From Mucilaginibacter xinganensis (lineage in GTDB: Bacteria; Bacteroidota; Bacteroidia; Sphingobacteriales; Sphingobacteriaceae), in assembly GCA_026225055.1 (NCBI GenBank), contig JAMFSA010000002.1, forward strand, positions 1 through 60,991: a stretch of 60,991 bases of DNA, in the 5' to 3' direction. Of this stretch, positions 1-7,370 are shown one piece after another. The translations under genes were made by a program, and so were the position numbers. Each line of letters opens with the position of its first letter. The first letter of the stretch is position 1. The notes under the pieces are model-generated. The model was not told the origin of the DNA and did no database searches. It saw only the letters and a program-made list of their open reading frames with translations.

Positions 1-43
1 CCGCGGGCATATTTGAAATGTTATAGAACTAAAAATTAGCGCA

Positions 44-1855
44 ATGGAAGCGACAAGATTATTTGATTGCATACCAGCACAGGCCGCAGCGCCCCGGGCT
101 GATTTCTTAGCTGCAAAAGAGAACGGCGTATGGCGGTCATACAGCACGCAGGAAGTGCATACCATGATCAACCAACTCACTATGGCGCTGCTGGATCTGG
201 GAATTTCCTCGGGCGACGGCACGGATGAGGGCCGGGATAAAATCGGCCTTATTAGTAACGGCCGCCCCGAATGGGTGATCGTCGACCTTGCCGTACAACA
301 AACAGGTGCGGTGTTAGTGCCATTATATCCTAATACAAATCCAAAGGAAATTGAGCAGATCCTGATCGAATCGGCAGTAAAATACATATTTGTAAGCGAT
401 AAGGAACTTTGTGATAAGGTAACCCTCGTGCGCCACAATGTCCCTACGTTAAAGGAGGTATATACTTTTGATAAAATTGAGAACTGCCCCAACTGGACTG
501 AGCTTTTAAAGCCATTGCCAAACGGCTATCTTCAAAAAATAGCTGGCATAACCATCAATATCAGTGAGAACGACCTTACTACTATCATCTATACATCAGG
601 CACTACAGGCAGGCCAAAAGGTGTAATGCTGAGCCATAAAAATATTGTGAGCAATGTATTGGCATCCAGCCTGGTGCTTTCTCAAGTGCCTGTCAGCGAA
701 AAGCGGGCATTCAGCTTTTTGCCGATGAACCACATTTTCGAAAAAATGTGCACTTATATCTATCTGTTCAATGGCTTTTCTATCTCCTATGCTGAAAACA
801 TGGATACCATCGGCCCGAATATAAGAGAAGTAAAACCATCCATTTTCACCGCCGTACCCCGTCTGCTCGAAAAAATATTTGAGCGCATCATGGCCGAAGG
901 GCAAAAACTAACCGGGGCAAAAAAGAAGATCTTTTTATGGTCGGTTAAAGTGGCTGAGGAATTTGAGATTGAGAATACCAAACCCTGGTATAAAATCAAG
1001 CTGGCCGTTGCCGAAAAGTTGGTTTTCAGTAAATGGCGTGCTGCTGTCGGTGGTAATTTAAAGGCCATTGTTATCGGCAGCTCTGCCTGCCCGGTTAAGT
1101 TGGAGAAGATATTTACCGCTGCCGGAATGGTGGTGATGGAGGGCTACGGACTGACTGAAACCTCGCCCGTAATATCCGTTAATCAATACGGCCCCAAGGG
1201 AAGAAAATTTGGCACCGTAGGTAAGTTATTGGATAAGGTACAAGTTAAAATAGCCGAAGACGGTGAGATACTTTGCAAGGGCCCTAACGTAATGCTGGGC
1301 TATTATAAAAATCCCGAAATGACAGCCGAAGTTGTGCAGGATGGCTGGTTCCATACCGGCGATATCGGCATATTGGATGAGAACGGTTTCCTGAAAATTA
1401 CCGACCGTAAAAAAGAGATCTTCAAAACATCAGGCGGTAAATATGTGGCTCCATTGCCTATCGAAAATAAGATGAAGGAAAACCATTTTATTGAGCAGAT
1501 GATGGTAGTGGGTGCGGGTAAAAAGTTTACTGCGGCCTTGATAGTCCCATCATATACCAACCTGTTGCCATGGTGCAGGGCCAATGATATTGCAATTACC
1601 ACCTATCAGCAATTACTAAAAGATAAACGGGTAATCGCCTTATATCAAGCTGCAATAGACACTTTTAACCCTGAATTTAATCACGTGGAGCAAGTAAAGA
1701 AAATCACGTTATTGCCCGAGGAATGGTCGATAGAAAGCGGGGAGCTTACCCCAACCGGCAAAATAAAGCGCAAGGTGATAACGGAGAAATACGATGCCGA
1801 GATAGAGAAAATGTATGCCGGCGAGCCTAATGAAAGCCCGTCGCTGGTAAGCTAA
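44..1855 (+). CDS. Long-chain acyl-CoA synthetase (AMP-forming)
   Basis: Predicted to activate fatty acids to acyl-CoA with ATP, in the cytosol or at the inner membrane. The 603-residue protein is full length for the FadD/ACSL-like branch of the ANL superfamily. The P-loop motif YTSGTTGRPKG lies near residue 184, the adenylate-binding motif GYGLTETSP near 367, and the hinge region GWFHTGDIG near 433, followed by DRKKEIFKTSGGKYVAP, which contains the C-terminal domain start. It is the first gene of a run of three; the next starts 12 bp after its stop. The partner genes encode an enoyl-CoA isomerase and a dienoyl-CoA reductase, so the natural substrate is probably an unsaturated long-chain fatty acid (inference). 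The ATG at 44 is preceded by little sequence, so the promoter is not visible. Confidence 0.95.
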   Translation: MEATRLFDCIPAQAAAPRADFLAAKENGVWRSYSTQEVHTMINQLTMALLDLGISSGDGTDEGRDKIGLISNGRPEWVIVDLAVQQTGAVLVPLYPNTNPKEIEQILIESAVKYIFVSDKELCDKVTLVRHNVPTLKEVYTFDKIENCPNWTELLKPLPNGYLQKIAGITINISENDLTTIIYTSGTTGRPKGVMLSHKNIVSNVLASSLVLSQVPVSEKRAFSFLPMNHIFEKMCTYIYLFNGFSISYAENMDTIGPNIREVKPSIFTAVPRLLEKIFERIMAEGQKLTGAKKKIFLWSVKVAEEFEIENTKPWYKIKLAVAEKLVFSKWRAAVGGNLKAIVIGSSACPVKLEKIFTAAGMVVMEGYGLTETSPVISVNQYGPKGRKFGTVGKLLDKVQVKIAEDGEILCKGPNVMLGYYKNPEMTAEVVQDGWFHTGDIGILDENGFLKITDRKKEIFKTSGGKYVAPLPIENKMKENHFIEQMMVVGAGKKFTAALIVPSYTNLLPWCRANDIAITTYQQLLKDKRVIALYQAAIDTFNPEFNHVEQVKKITLLPEEWSIESGELTPTGKIKRKVITEKYDAEIEKMYAGEPNESPSLVS

Positions 1856-1867
1856 CCTGAACACATC

Positions 1868-2635
1868 ATGAGTACTATTCAAGTAACTATAAACGACAGG
1901 CTGGCGATAGTCACGCTCGACAGGGGACGATCCAACCCTATCAATCAGCAAATGATAAAGGACCTGCTCGCTTGCTTTAAGGAGCTGGAGGCAGATGATA
2001 ATGTCGGCGGGGTGATCATCACCGGCAAGCCGGGCTTCTTTTCATCGGGTATCGATCTGATAGAGGCCTATGATTATGATGAGGAACAGATCAAACAATT
2101 CTGGACGGATTTTCTGGCATTACCCGGCGCTTTATCTTCCTTCAAAAAACCTTTGGTTGGGGCACTGAACGGGCATAGTCCGGCAGGTGGTTGTATCATC
2201 GCCCTTTGCTGCGATTACAGGGTGATGGTGGAAGGGCAATTCATCATCGGGTTGAATGAGATTCCGGTGGGGATCATCGTACCTGACAGCGTTTTTAATT
2301 TGTACGCGTTTGTGATCGGACAGCATAAAGCTTATCAATATTTAATAGAAGGAAAACTGCTTAATGCCAATGAAGCGTTACAGGTGGGTTTAATAGATGA
2401 GCTTACTACTCCCGAAAATTTAATCGCGGCAGCAGAGAAAAAAATCCGAACTTATATGCAGTTCCATCCTATTACCTGGGGCGTAAGCAAAATGAATTTA
2501 CGCAAGGAAGTGATCAGCAAATTAAAGGAAGATCAAAGCGACCTGTTAAAGATCATGCTGAAACAATGGTGGCACCCGGCAACCCGCAAGGGACTGCAAA
2601 AGATGATCGAAAACCTCAAGTCTAAATCGGCTTAA
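1868..2635 (+). CDS. Enoyl-CoA delta-isomerase / crotonase-family protein
   Basis: A 255-residue crotonase-fold protein. Oxyanion-hole segments are visible as KPGFFSSGIDL (about residue 58) and NGHSPAGGCIIAL (about 100). The stretch CDYR...IGLNEIPVGIIVP resembles mitochondrial ECI1 (delta3,delta2-enoyl-CoA isomerase) more than enoyl-CoA hydratase: in ECI1 the glutamate of GLNE is the catalytic base and the second glutamate of hydratases is absent. I therefore favour an isomerase that moves cis/trans-3 double bonds to trans-2 so that beta-oxidation can continue. It lies between the acyl-CoA synthetase and the dienoyl-CoA reductase with short gaps (12 and 14 bp), which supports a shared role in unsaturated fatty-acid breakdown. 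Hydratase activity cannot be excluded from sequence alone. Confidence 0.88.
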   Translation: MSTIQVTINDRLAIVTLDRGRSNPINQQMIKDLLACFKELEADDNVGGVIITGKPGFFSSGIDLIEAYDYDEEQIKQFWTDFLALPGALSSFKKPLVGALNGHSPAGGCIIALCCDYRVMVEGQFIIGLNEIPVGIIVPDSVFNLYAFVIGQHKAYQYLIEGKLLNANEALQVGLIDELTTPENLIAAAEKKIRTYMQFHPITWGVSKMNLRKEVISKLKEDQSDLLKIMLKQWWHPATRKGLQKMIENLKSKSA

Positions 2636-2649
2636 AAGAAATAAAAATC

Positions 2650-3531
2650 ATGAGCAATATTACTGACAGCGCATACCAGGGTATGTTAAGGGACGACGCT
2701 TTAAAAGGCAAAACCATTATTGTAACAGGTGGCGGCACCGGGCTTGGCCGCTCCATGGGCATTTATTTTTTAAAGCTGGGCGCTAACCTGGTGATCACCA
2801 GTCGCAAGCTGGATGTTTTGGAACAAACCGCCAAGGAAATGGAAGCCGAAACCGACGGCAAAGTGTTAGCTGTAGCCTGCGATGTACGCAAATATGAGGA
2901 GGTGGAAAACGTATTGCAGCAAGCCATTAACACCTTCGGGCAGGTTGATGTATTGCTGAACAATGCCGCAGGCAATTTTATATCACCAACCGAACGCCTT
3001 TCTGCAAACGCATTCGCGGCGGTTATTGATATTGTGTTGAAAGGCTCTGCCAATTGTTCGCTGGCTTTGGGCAAATATTGGATCGACAAAAAAATACCCG
3101 GTAATATATTAAATATCGTTACCACTTATGCCTTCACCGGCTCGGCTTATGTAGTGCCGTCGGCTTGTGCTAAGGGCGGTGTTTTAGCCATGACCCGGTC
3201 ATTGGCTGTTGAATGGGGCAGGCACGGCATCCGCACCAATGCCATAGCTCCCGGACCATTCCCTACCAAAGGCGCATGGGACAAATTGTTGCCCGGCGAA
3301 ATGGCAAAAAAGTTCGATTTTAAAAACCGTGTTCCCCTTAAACGTGTAGGCGAACACCAGGAATTGGCTAATTTAGCCGCATTTTTAGTATCCGATTTTT
3401 CCGGCTATATCAACGGCGAAGTGATCACCATAGATGGCGGCGAATGGCTGCAAGGCGCAGGCCAGTTTAACGCTTTAGAGATGGTCCCACCCGAAATGTG
3501 GGACAGCATTGAGCAGGCGACGAGAAAGTAA
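2650..3531 (+). CDS. SDR-family 2,4-dienoyl-CoA reductase-like protein
   Basis: A 293-residue short-chain dehydrogenase. The NADP(H)-binding glycine motif TGGGTGLG is near residue 26, and LLNNAAGNFISP, the NAAG structural motif plus the substrate-binding stretch, near 103. The usual YxxxK active site is replaced by a Ser-Ala-Cys-Ala-Lys stretch (VPSACAKGG near 172), and APGPFPTKGAW follows. This SxxxK variation and the surrounding residues are typical of DECR-type 2,4-dienoyl-CoA reductases, so the missing tyrosine is a family trait and not a defect. It would reduce 2,4-dienoyl-CoA formed from polyunsaturated or even-position unsaturated fatty acids. Last gene of the three-gene operon; the REP-rich region that follows probably ends it. 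Confidence 0.9.
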   Translation: MSNITDSAYQGMLRDDALKGKTIIVTGGGTGLGRSMGIYFLKLGANLVITSRKLDVLEQTAKEMEAETDGKVLAVACDVRKYEEVENVLQQAINTFGQVDVLLNNAAGNFISPTERLSANAFAAVIDIVLKGSANCSLALGKYWIDKKIPGNILNIVTTYAFTGSAYVVPSACAKGGVLAMTRSLAVEWGRHGIRTNAIAPGPFPTKGAWDKLLPGEMAKKFDFKNRVPLKRVGEHQELANLAAFLVSDFSGYINGEVITIDGGEWLQGAGQFNALEMVPPEMWDSIEQATRK

Positions 3532-3603
3532 TAATATAGTTTCCATTTCCCAGCCCTCTTTGCGCACAGTGGAGAGGGTTAGGGAATTATCATCATTAAC
3601 GCT

Positions 3604-3778
3604 GCTCCGTTAGGAGCAAAATGTTGGTAGCATATATATTCCTGGTATGTCATTCGCGCCGTAGGTGCGCAACCAATTGACATTTCATCAATTGTCCAAA
3701 AGCGCAGAGGTTATGTACCTACGGCACATACTATTTTAATCATTATTTTTCTACCAACATTTAACCCCGATGGGGTTA
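3604..3778. repeat. Composite palindromic repeat, family A, copy 1
   Basis: This intergenic stretch between the dienoyl-CoA reductase and the membrane-protein operon holds several nested inverted repeats. A GCTCC/GGAGC hairpin is at 3604-3617. The 10-bp arms ATGTTGGTAG and CTACCAACAT are at 3621-3630 and 3751-3760. Hairpins built on GCCGTAGGTGC (3658-3669) and GTACCTACGGCAC (3715-3727) lie between them, and TAACCCC/GGGGTTA is at 3762-3778. The same parts occur in reverse order and orientation at 43481-43651 and partly at 44094-44170. A separate short CCCTC/GAGGG palindrome is at 3553-3579. No coding function is apparent; it behaves like a non-autonomous dispersed element. Confidence 0.8.
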
Positions 3779-3836
3779 GTCTTTTTCCAACACAATTGAT
3801 TTATAATAATTTATTTGCAATACTAAATATTAATCA

Positions 3837-3857
3837 TTTACTTTGAATTACAAAGTA
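3837..3857 (+). promoter_or_regulatory. Palindromic operator overlapping a possible promoter
   Basis: The inverted repeat TACTTTG-N5-CAAAGTA occupies 3839-3857 and ends 7 bp before the ATG of the membrane-protein gene. The overlapping TTACTTTG resembles the Bacteroidota -7 element TAnnTTTG (one mismatch), and a TTTG at 3814-3817 lies 20 bp upstream, the right place for a -33 element. The same palindrome is repeated at 4821-4839. The winged-helix protein encoded at 4502-4804 is the natural candidate to bind both (inference). Confidence 0.55.
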
Positions 3858-3864
3858 CTTTATA

Positions 3865-4521
3865 ATGAAAGATAAAGACGTATTAGACGAAATCAGTTCC
3901 ATTAAAAACATAATGGAACGCTCCACCCGGTTCATATCCCTGAGCGGGCTGTCGGGAGTAATGGCAGGCGTTTATGCATTGATTGGTTCGTGGCTGGCTT
4001 ACCAGTCTATTTACATATTACGTGGAAGTTCTACGTTTCCTTATCCTGCTATCTTATCAGATCTGCTGACTTTTGAGAGGGGCGAACTTGCAGGAGAAAT
4101 GTTTGTGCTTGCTTTAATCGTATTAATTTTATCCATATCAACAGGCGTTTGGTTAACTGTTCGTAAAGCACGCCGTAAAGGCCAAAGCGTTTGGAACCAA
4201 AGCAGCCGGGCATTTTTACGAAAAGGCGCATTGCCATTAGTAGCCGGTGGTTGTTTTATTTTAATACTTTTATGGCACCATTATTATGCTGTTGCTGCTC
4301 CCGCTAGTCTGATTTTTTATGGATTAGCTTTAACCGCAGCAAGCCAATACACCTATGGCGATGTAAAATGGCTGGGCCTATGTGAAATAGCATTAGGTTT
4401 AATTGCCATGCTGTTTCCGCTATACGGCTTGCTATTTTGGGCATTAGGTTTTGGTGTGCTGCACATTTTATACGGCACCATTATGTACTTTAAATACGAC
4501 CGTGAAAATAGCGCTCACTAA
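3865..4521 (+). CDS. Multi-pass membrane protein of unknown function
   Basis: Not assigned to a named family. The 218-residue protein starts with a charged cytosolic stretch of about 23 residues and then has five to six hydrophobic segments (about residues 25-47, 78-98, 122-142, 144-160 and 168-208). Basic residues RKARRKGQ follow the second segment and indicate a cytosolic loop. It is translationally coupled to a winged-helix regulator, whose GTG start lies 20 nt inside this gene's 3' end. Membrane protein plus winged-helix regulator pairs are common in Bacteroidota, so this one may sense or modulate the regulator, but that is inference. Confidence 0.8.
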   Translation: MKDKDVLDEISSIKNIMERSTRFISLSGLSGVMAGVYALIGSWLAYQSIYILRGSSTFPYPAILSDLLTFERGELAGEMFVLALIVLILSISTGVWLTVRKARRKGQSVWNQSSRAFLRKGALPLVAGGCFILILLWHHYYAVAAPASLIFYGLALTAASQYTYGDVKWLGLCEIALGLIAMLFPLYGLLFWALGFGVLHILYGTIMYFKYDRENSAH

Positions 4522-4804
4522 TTTTGATAAAGCCTTTGAGAACCGCATACGCCTGCAGATCATGAGCGTACTGGTTGCCAATGAGAGTTACGATTTCAAC
4601 TCCCTAAAGGAGCTGCTTGCCGTAACCGATGGCAACCTGGCCTCACATTTAAAGGCTTTGGAAAAGGAGGAATACATCAGCGTTATCAAATCATTTTTAG
4701 GTCGTAAACCTAATACCCGTTACCAGGCATCCGCCAAAGGTATTACCGCGTTTAAAAAACATTTAGAGGCACTGGAAAATTTAATAAAACAGCAAAAGAG
4801 CTGA
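4502..4804 (+). CDS. Winged-helix transcriptional regulator (ArsR/HTH_34-like)
   Basis: A 100-residue DNA-binding protein. The pattern FENRIRLQIMSVLVANESYDFNSLKELL, then VTDGNLASHLKALEKEEYI as recognition helix, then a wing around KSFLGRKPNTRYQASAKG, is that of small winged-helix proteins of the HTH_34 group. I chose the GTG at 4502 because family members begin just before the first helix; the ATG at 4451 would add 17 non-homologous residues read from inside the upstream gene. The gene overlaps the membrane-protein gene by 20 nt, which argues for translational coupling. It probably binds the TACTTTG-N5-CAAAGTA palindromes on both sides of it, giving autoregulation. Confidence 0.85.
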   Translation: MKIALTNFDKAFENRIRLQIMSVLVANESYDFNSLKELLAVTDGNLASHLKALEKEEYISVIKSFLGRKPNTRYQASAKGITAFKKHLEALENLIKQQKS

Positions 4805-4820
4805 TATTTTTTTGACTATT

Positions 4821-4839
4821 TACTTTGAAAAACAAAGTA
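4821..4839. promoter_or_regulatory. Second copy of TACTTTG-N5-CAAAGTA operator
   Basis: The inverted repeat has the same 7-bp arms and 5-bp spacer as the site at 3839-3857; flanking bases also agree (ATT before, CTTTT after). It lies in the 64-bp gap between the winged-helix gene and the ferritin-like gene and starts 48 bp before the latter's ATG. An internal operator suggests that genes from 4869 to 6739 have their own controlled promoter. Confidence 0.6.
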
Positions 4840-4868
4840 CTTTTAAACAATCAATATCGAAATAAAAT

Positions 4869-5599
4869 ATGCAAACAAGCAAAAACTGGATAGAGCATTT
4901 CAAGGCAAATGCGCTCCAAAAAAGAGTGAACTGGGATTTAAATCCGCATATAACCAGGAAAGAGATCAAAACCATACTACCATCATTACAGGCATGGCAA
5001 CTGGGCGAAACATCCGAAGGCAAAAACCTGATCATGGCGTCAACCCGATATGCCGAACGTATAGGCGACCCGGATTATGTAAATGCCGTTAAACTTTTTA
5101 TTAAGGAGGAACAAAAGCATGGCAATAACCTGGGCCATTACCTGGATAGTATTAATAAACCACGGATAAAAAAGGATTGGGGCGATTCCCTGTTTCGCCG
5201 GATCCGATACATGAATACCAATATGGAAACATGGACTTTGGCCGTTATTGTAGTGGAAAGTACGGCACAATATTTTATCAGGCCTTAAAGGATGCTACCG
5301 GATGCGAGCTGCTAAAGCAAATATGTACCGACATACTCATAGATGAAGCCTACCATATTACTTTTCAAACAGAAAGACTGGCCATCATATTTGATGGTAA
5401 AACTATAGGTGAGAAAAATTTCAGACGATATTTCTATAAAACATTCTGGTATTGTACATCTGCACTGGTATGGTTTGCGCATCGTAAGTTGTTTAAGGCT
5501 GGAGGTAACACGTTCAGTGATTACATGCGCAAAATGGAACACAAATATTTAAGAACACTTAACCGCATTACCAGTCCGCTGGCCGTGCAAATGGCTTAA
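4869..5599 (+). pseudogene. Ferritin-like di-iron protein, frameshifted
   Basis: Reading from ATG 4869 gives 139 residues and stops at 5288. A second frame over 5177-5599 continues the same protein. Joining the two near 5270 gives VVESTAQ followed by IFYQALKDATGC, a smooth helix; a single missing base, most simply an A in the ACAATA context, explains the break. The rebuilt protein has about 243 residues with two helix pairs holding metal-ligand-like motifs: KEEQKHG (about residue 80) and DEAYH (about 158), as in ferritin-like or rubrerythrin-like di-iron proteins. No standard slippery heptamer is present, so programmed frameshifting is unlikely. It is either a recent mutation or a sequencing/assembly error. 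The specific function is unknown. Confidence 0.75.
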
Positions 5600-5609
5600 A
5601 CACAAAAAC

Positions 5610-5978
5610 ATGCTAAACTTCAACTCAAAATATTTCTATCTAACTATCTTTTTATTAATCACAGAGATCATCATTGCCATCTGGGTTCATGATGCCTTCA
5701 TCCGGCCTTTTGGTGGCGATTTCCTGGTGGTGATATTGATTTATTGCCTGGTAAAAAGCTTTATGGATAGCCCCGTTTCACCTACCATTCTAAGTGTATT
5801 ATTATTTGCTTACGCGGTTGAGATCTCGCAGTATTTTCACCTGGTAGATCTCCTCGGATTAAGAAATTCAAAAATTGCCCGCATTATAATGGGGACATCC
5901 TTTTCGTGGACGGATATGCTGATGTATTCGCTTGGTATGCTTTTGGTTTTAATAATTGAACTATGCAGAAAAAGATAA
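5610..5978 (+). CDS. DUF2809 family membrane protein
   Basis: A 122-residue protein with four hydrophobic helices. The conserved pattern VHDAFIRPFGGDFLVVILIYCLVKSF (shown in parts: HDAFIRP, GGDFLVV) and FAYAVEISQYF are hallmarks of DUF2809 small membrane proteins, whose function is unknown. It starts 11 bp after the ferritin-like reading frame ends and overlaps the next gene by 16 nt, so it is part of the operon. Confidence 0.85.
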   Translation: MLNFNSKYFYLTIFLLITEIIIAIWVHDAFIRPFGGDFLVVILIYCLVKSFMDSPVSPTILSVLLFAYAVEISQYFHLVDLLGLRNSKIARIIMGTSFSWTDMLMYSLGMLLVLIIELCRKR

Positions 5979-6739
5979 AATACTTTGTCCCTAAGGATTC
6001 GATAGTGCGCGAGATATGGGGCAAGGCTGATAGCATCCTGTTTATTTTTGCAGGCGCTGCCGCTGAATTCGCGTTAAATAAAGCTGTCGACTGGTTGTAC
6101 TTTACCGGGAAACTGCCTGCTGACCCATTGGGGCGCTTGTTTTCTACCGTAGTGTATGCCCGGCAAATTATTTTTTCGGAACTGGATGAGGCAAACCGAA
6201 CTATCGACCAGATCACTGCTATCCATAAAGGCGTGGAAGAAAACCGTGACGCCAAAATTCCCGACTGGGCTTACCGTGATGTGTTATTTATGCTGATCTA
6301 TTATTCTATCCGTTCATACGAAGTATTGTACCGGGAGCTTAGTTACACTGAAAAAGAAGAAGTGTTTAATGTTTTTTACCGCGTAGGCAAAAGAATGGGC
6401 TTGCAGGAATTACCTGCGGATTATACCGACTGGGTACTCATCCGCAACCAGCATCTGCAAAATGATACCGTACAGAGCAGTTTTACAACCGACTTGTATA
6501 AACAATACAGGCTACACCTGCGCCCTGTACGATATCAGATTTTAAAAGAGGTTCAGCTAATTATAGTTCCTAAAAAGGTACGCGCCTTGCTTTCGCTCGG
6601 CAACGCACCTCTGCTACTTCCTGTATTGTGGCTATACAAATTAACCCGTCTAATTAAAGCCGACAAATTTATAATAGTCGCCATTTTGCCCAGTGCTTAT
6701 AAAGCCCGGGTTAGTGCCTTAACTATGAAGTTTAATTAA
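5963..6739 (+). CDS. DUF2236 / MpaB-like oxygenase family protein
   Basis: A 258-residue protein that matches the DUF2236 (ER-bound oxygenase MpaB, Lcp-like) family by its layout: an N-terminal DSIVREIWGKAD segment, DPLGRLFSTVVYARQIIF near residue 50, then the AIHKGVE histidine motif near 93, followed by a helical YSIRSYEVLYRELSYTEKEEVF segment. Some family members bind heme and act as oxygenases; others are uncharacterised, so the reaction here is unknown. It overlaps the DUF2809 gene by 16 nt. Its stop codon overlaps the stop of the convergent HTH gene inside the palindrome TTAATTAA. Confidence 0.8.
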   Translation: MQKKIKYFVPKDSIVREIWGKADSILFIFAGAAAEFALNKAVDWLYFTGKLPADPLGRLFSTVVYARQIIFSELDEANRTIDQITAIHKGVEENRDAKIPDWAYRDVLFMLIYYSIRSYEVLYRELSYTEKEEVFNVFYRVGKRMGLQELPADYTDWVLIRNQHLQNDTVQSSFTTDLYKQYRLHLRPVRYQILKEVQLIIVPKKVRALLSLGNAPLLLPVLWLYKLTRLIKADKFIIVAILPSAYKARVSALTMKFN

Positions 6740-7082
6740 CCTCACTTGATGCCGTAACGTAATACTCTGGCTTTATGGCAATTCCCATTAACTGCTGCTG
6801 ATGCTTCAGCAAAATATTTTTCCACCAAAAACAATACCCACGTGGGAAAATAACCTGCCCGGTATATTCCTTTCTGGATAGATCTTCCAATGCCAATAAT
6901 TTATACATCACCTTGCGGGAATGATCAACAACTACGTGCGATTTTTTTGAATAACCCAGCATCTGGTTTATTTCCCTGTTCGATTTCCCCCCCAATATAA
7001 ATTCAAAGATCTCTATATGATGAGTTGATAGCCCCCGCGACTTTAGCAAAGGCCTGTTCATTGATACTGCTTCCTGTTTCAT
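6732..7082 (-). CDS. LuxR-type HTH protein
   Basis: A roughly 116-residue protein. The stretch GLSTHHIEIFEFILGGKSNREI followed by NQMLGYSKKSHVVVDHSRKVMYKLLALE follows the LuxR/GerE helix-turn-helix pattern, with SNREI as the first helix and the VVVDHSRKVMYKL part as the recognition helix. There is no receiver or sensory domain. I chose the ATG at 7082; the longer reading from 7151 would run 40 nt into the neighbouring gene. It lies downstream of the T9SS operon on the same strand, after the small membrane protein, so it may be co-transcribed and might regulate surface genes (inference). Confidence 0.65.
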   Translation of the reverse strand: MKQEAVSMNRPLLKSRGLSTHHIEIFEFILGGKSNREINQMLGYSKKSHVVVDHSRKVMYKLLALEDLSRKEYTGQVIFPRGYCFWWKNILLKHQQQLMGIAIKPEYYVTASSEVN

Positions 7083-7111
7083 ACTGCACTTATTATCTAC
7101 CTGTTTAAAAA

Positions 7112-7336
7112 TTAAATTCGTATTAAATTGGTCATGCTTATTACAATGCAAATAGCTACAATGCTAATGGTTATGTTAACCGTGCCTATTATCACCCTGT
7201 CAACCTGCTGGTCTTGCAGCCGGTAACTGATGCGCTGGGTGAGGTTAAATAGTATCATAATACCATACATTCCTAACCCAACTGCGATCAATAAGATCAT
7301 GACAAACATTCCTTGTGAATTATTAAAATAGCCCAT
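7112..7336 (-). CDS. Small membrane protein, unknown function
   Basis: A 74-residue protein with two hydrophobic segments (about residues 9-31 and 48-70) separated by a polar loop (QRISYRLQDQQVDRV). A purine-rich AAGGGGG lies about 8 bp upstream of the ATG, a better ribosome site than most genes here have. It follows the OmpA gene by 34 bp on the same strand. No family was recognised. Confidence 0.6.
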   Translation of the reverse strand: MGYFNNSQGMFVMILLIAVGLGMYGIMILFNLTQRISYRLQDQQVDRVIIGTVNITISIVAICIVISMTNLIRI

Positions 7337-7370
7337 AAGTTTCCCCCTTTGTTCTGTTCTTTATTTGTGT

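Noticed and set aside
5255..5290. Programmed -1 frameshift in the ferritin-like gene
   Set aside because: No X-XXY-YYZ slippery heptamer or following strong hairpin is present at the change of frame.
5177..5599. Separate 140-residue gene
   Set aside because: Its first 30 residues have no protein-like pattern, and from about 5270 it continues the ferritin-like helix of the upstream frame; treated as one frameshifted gene.
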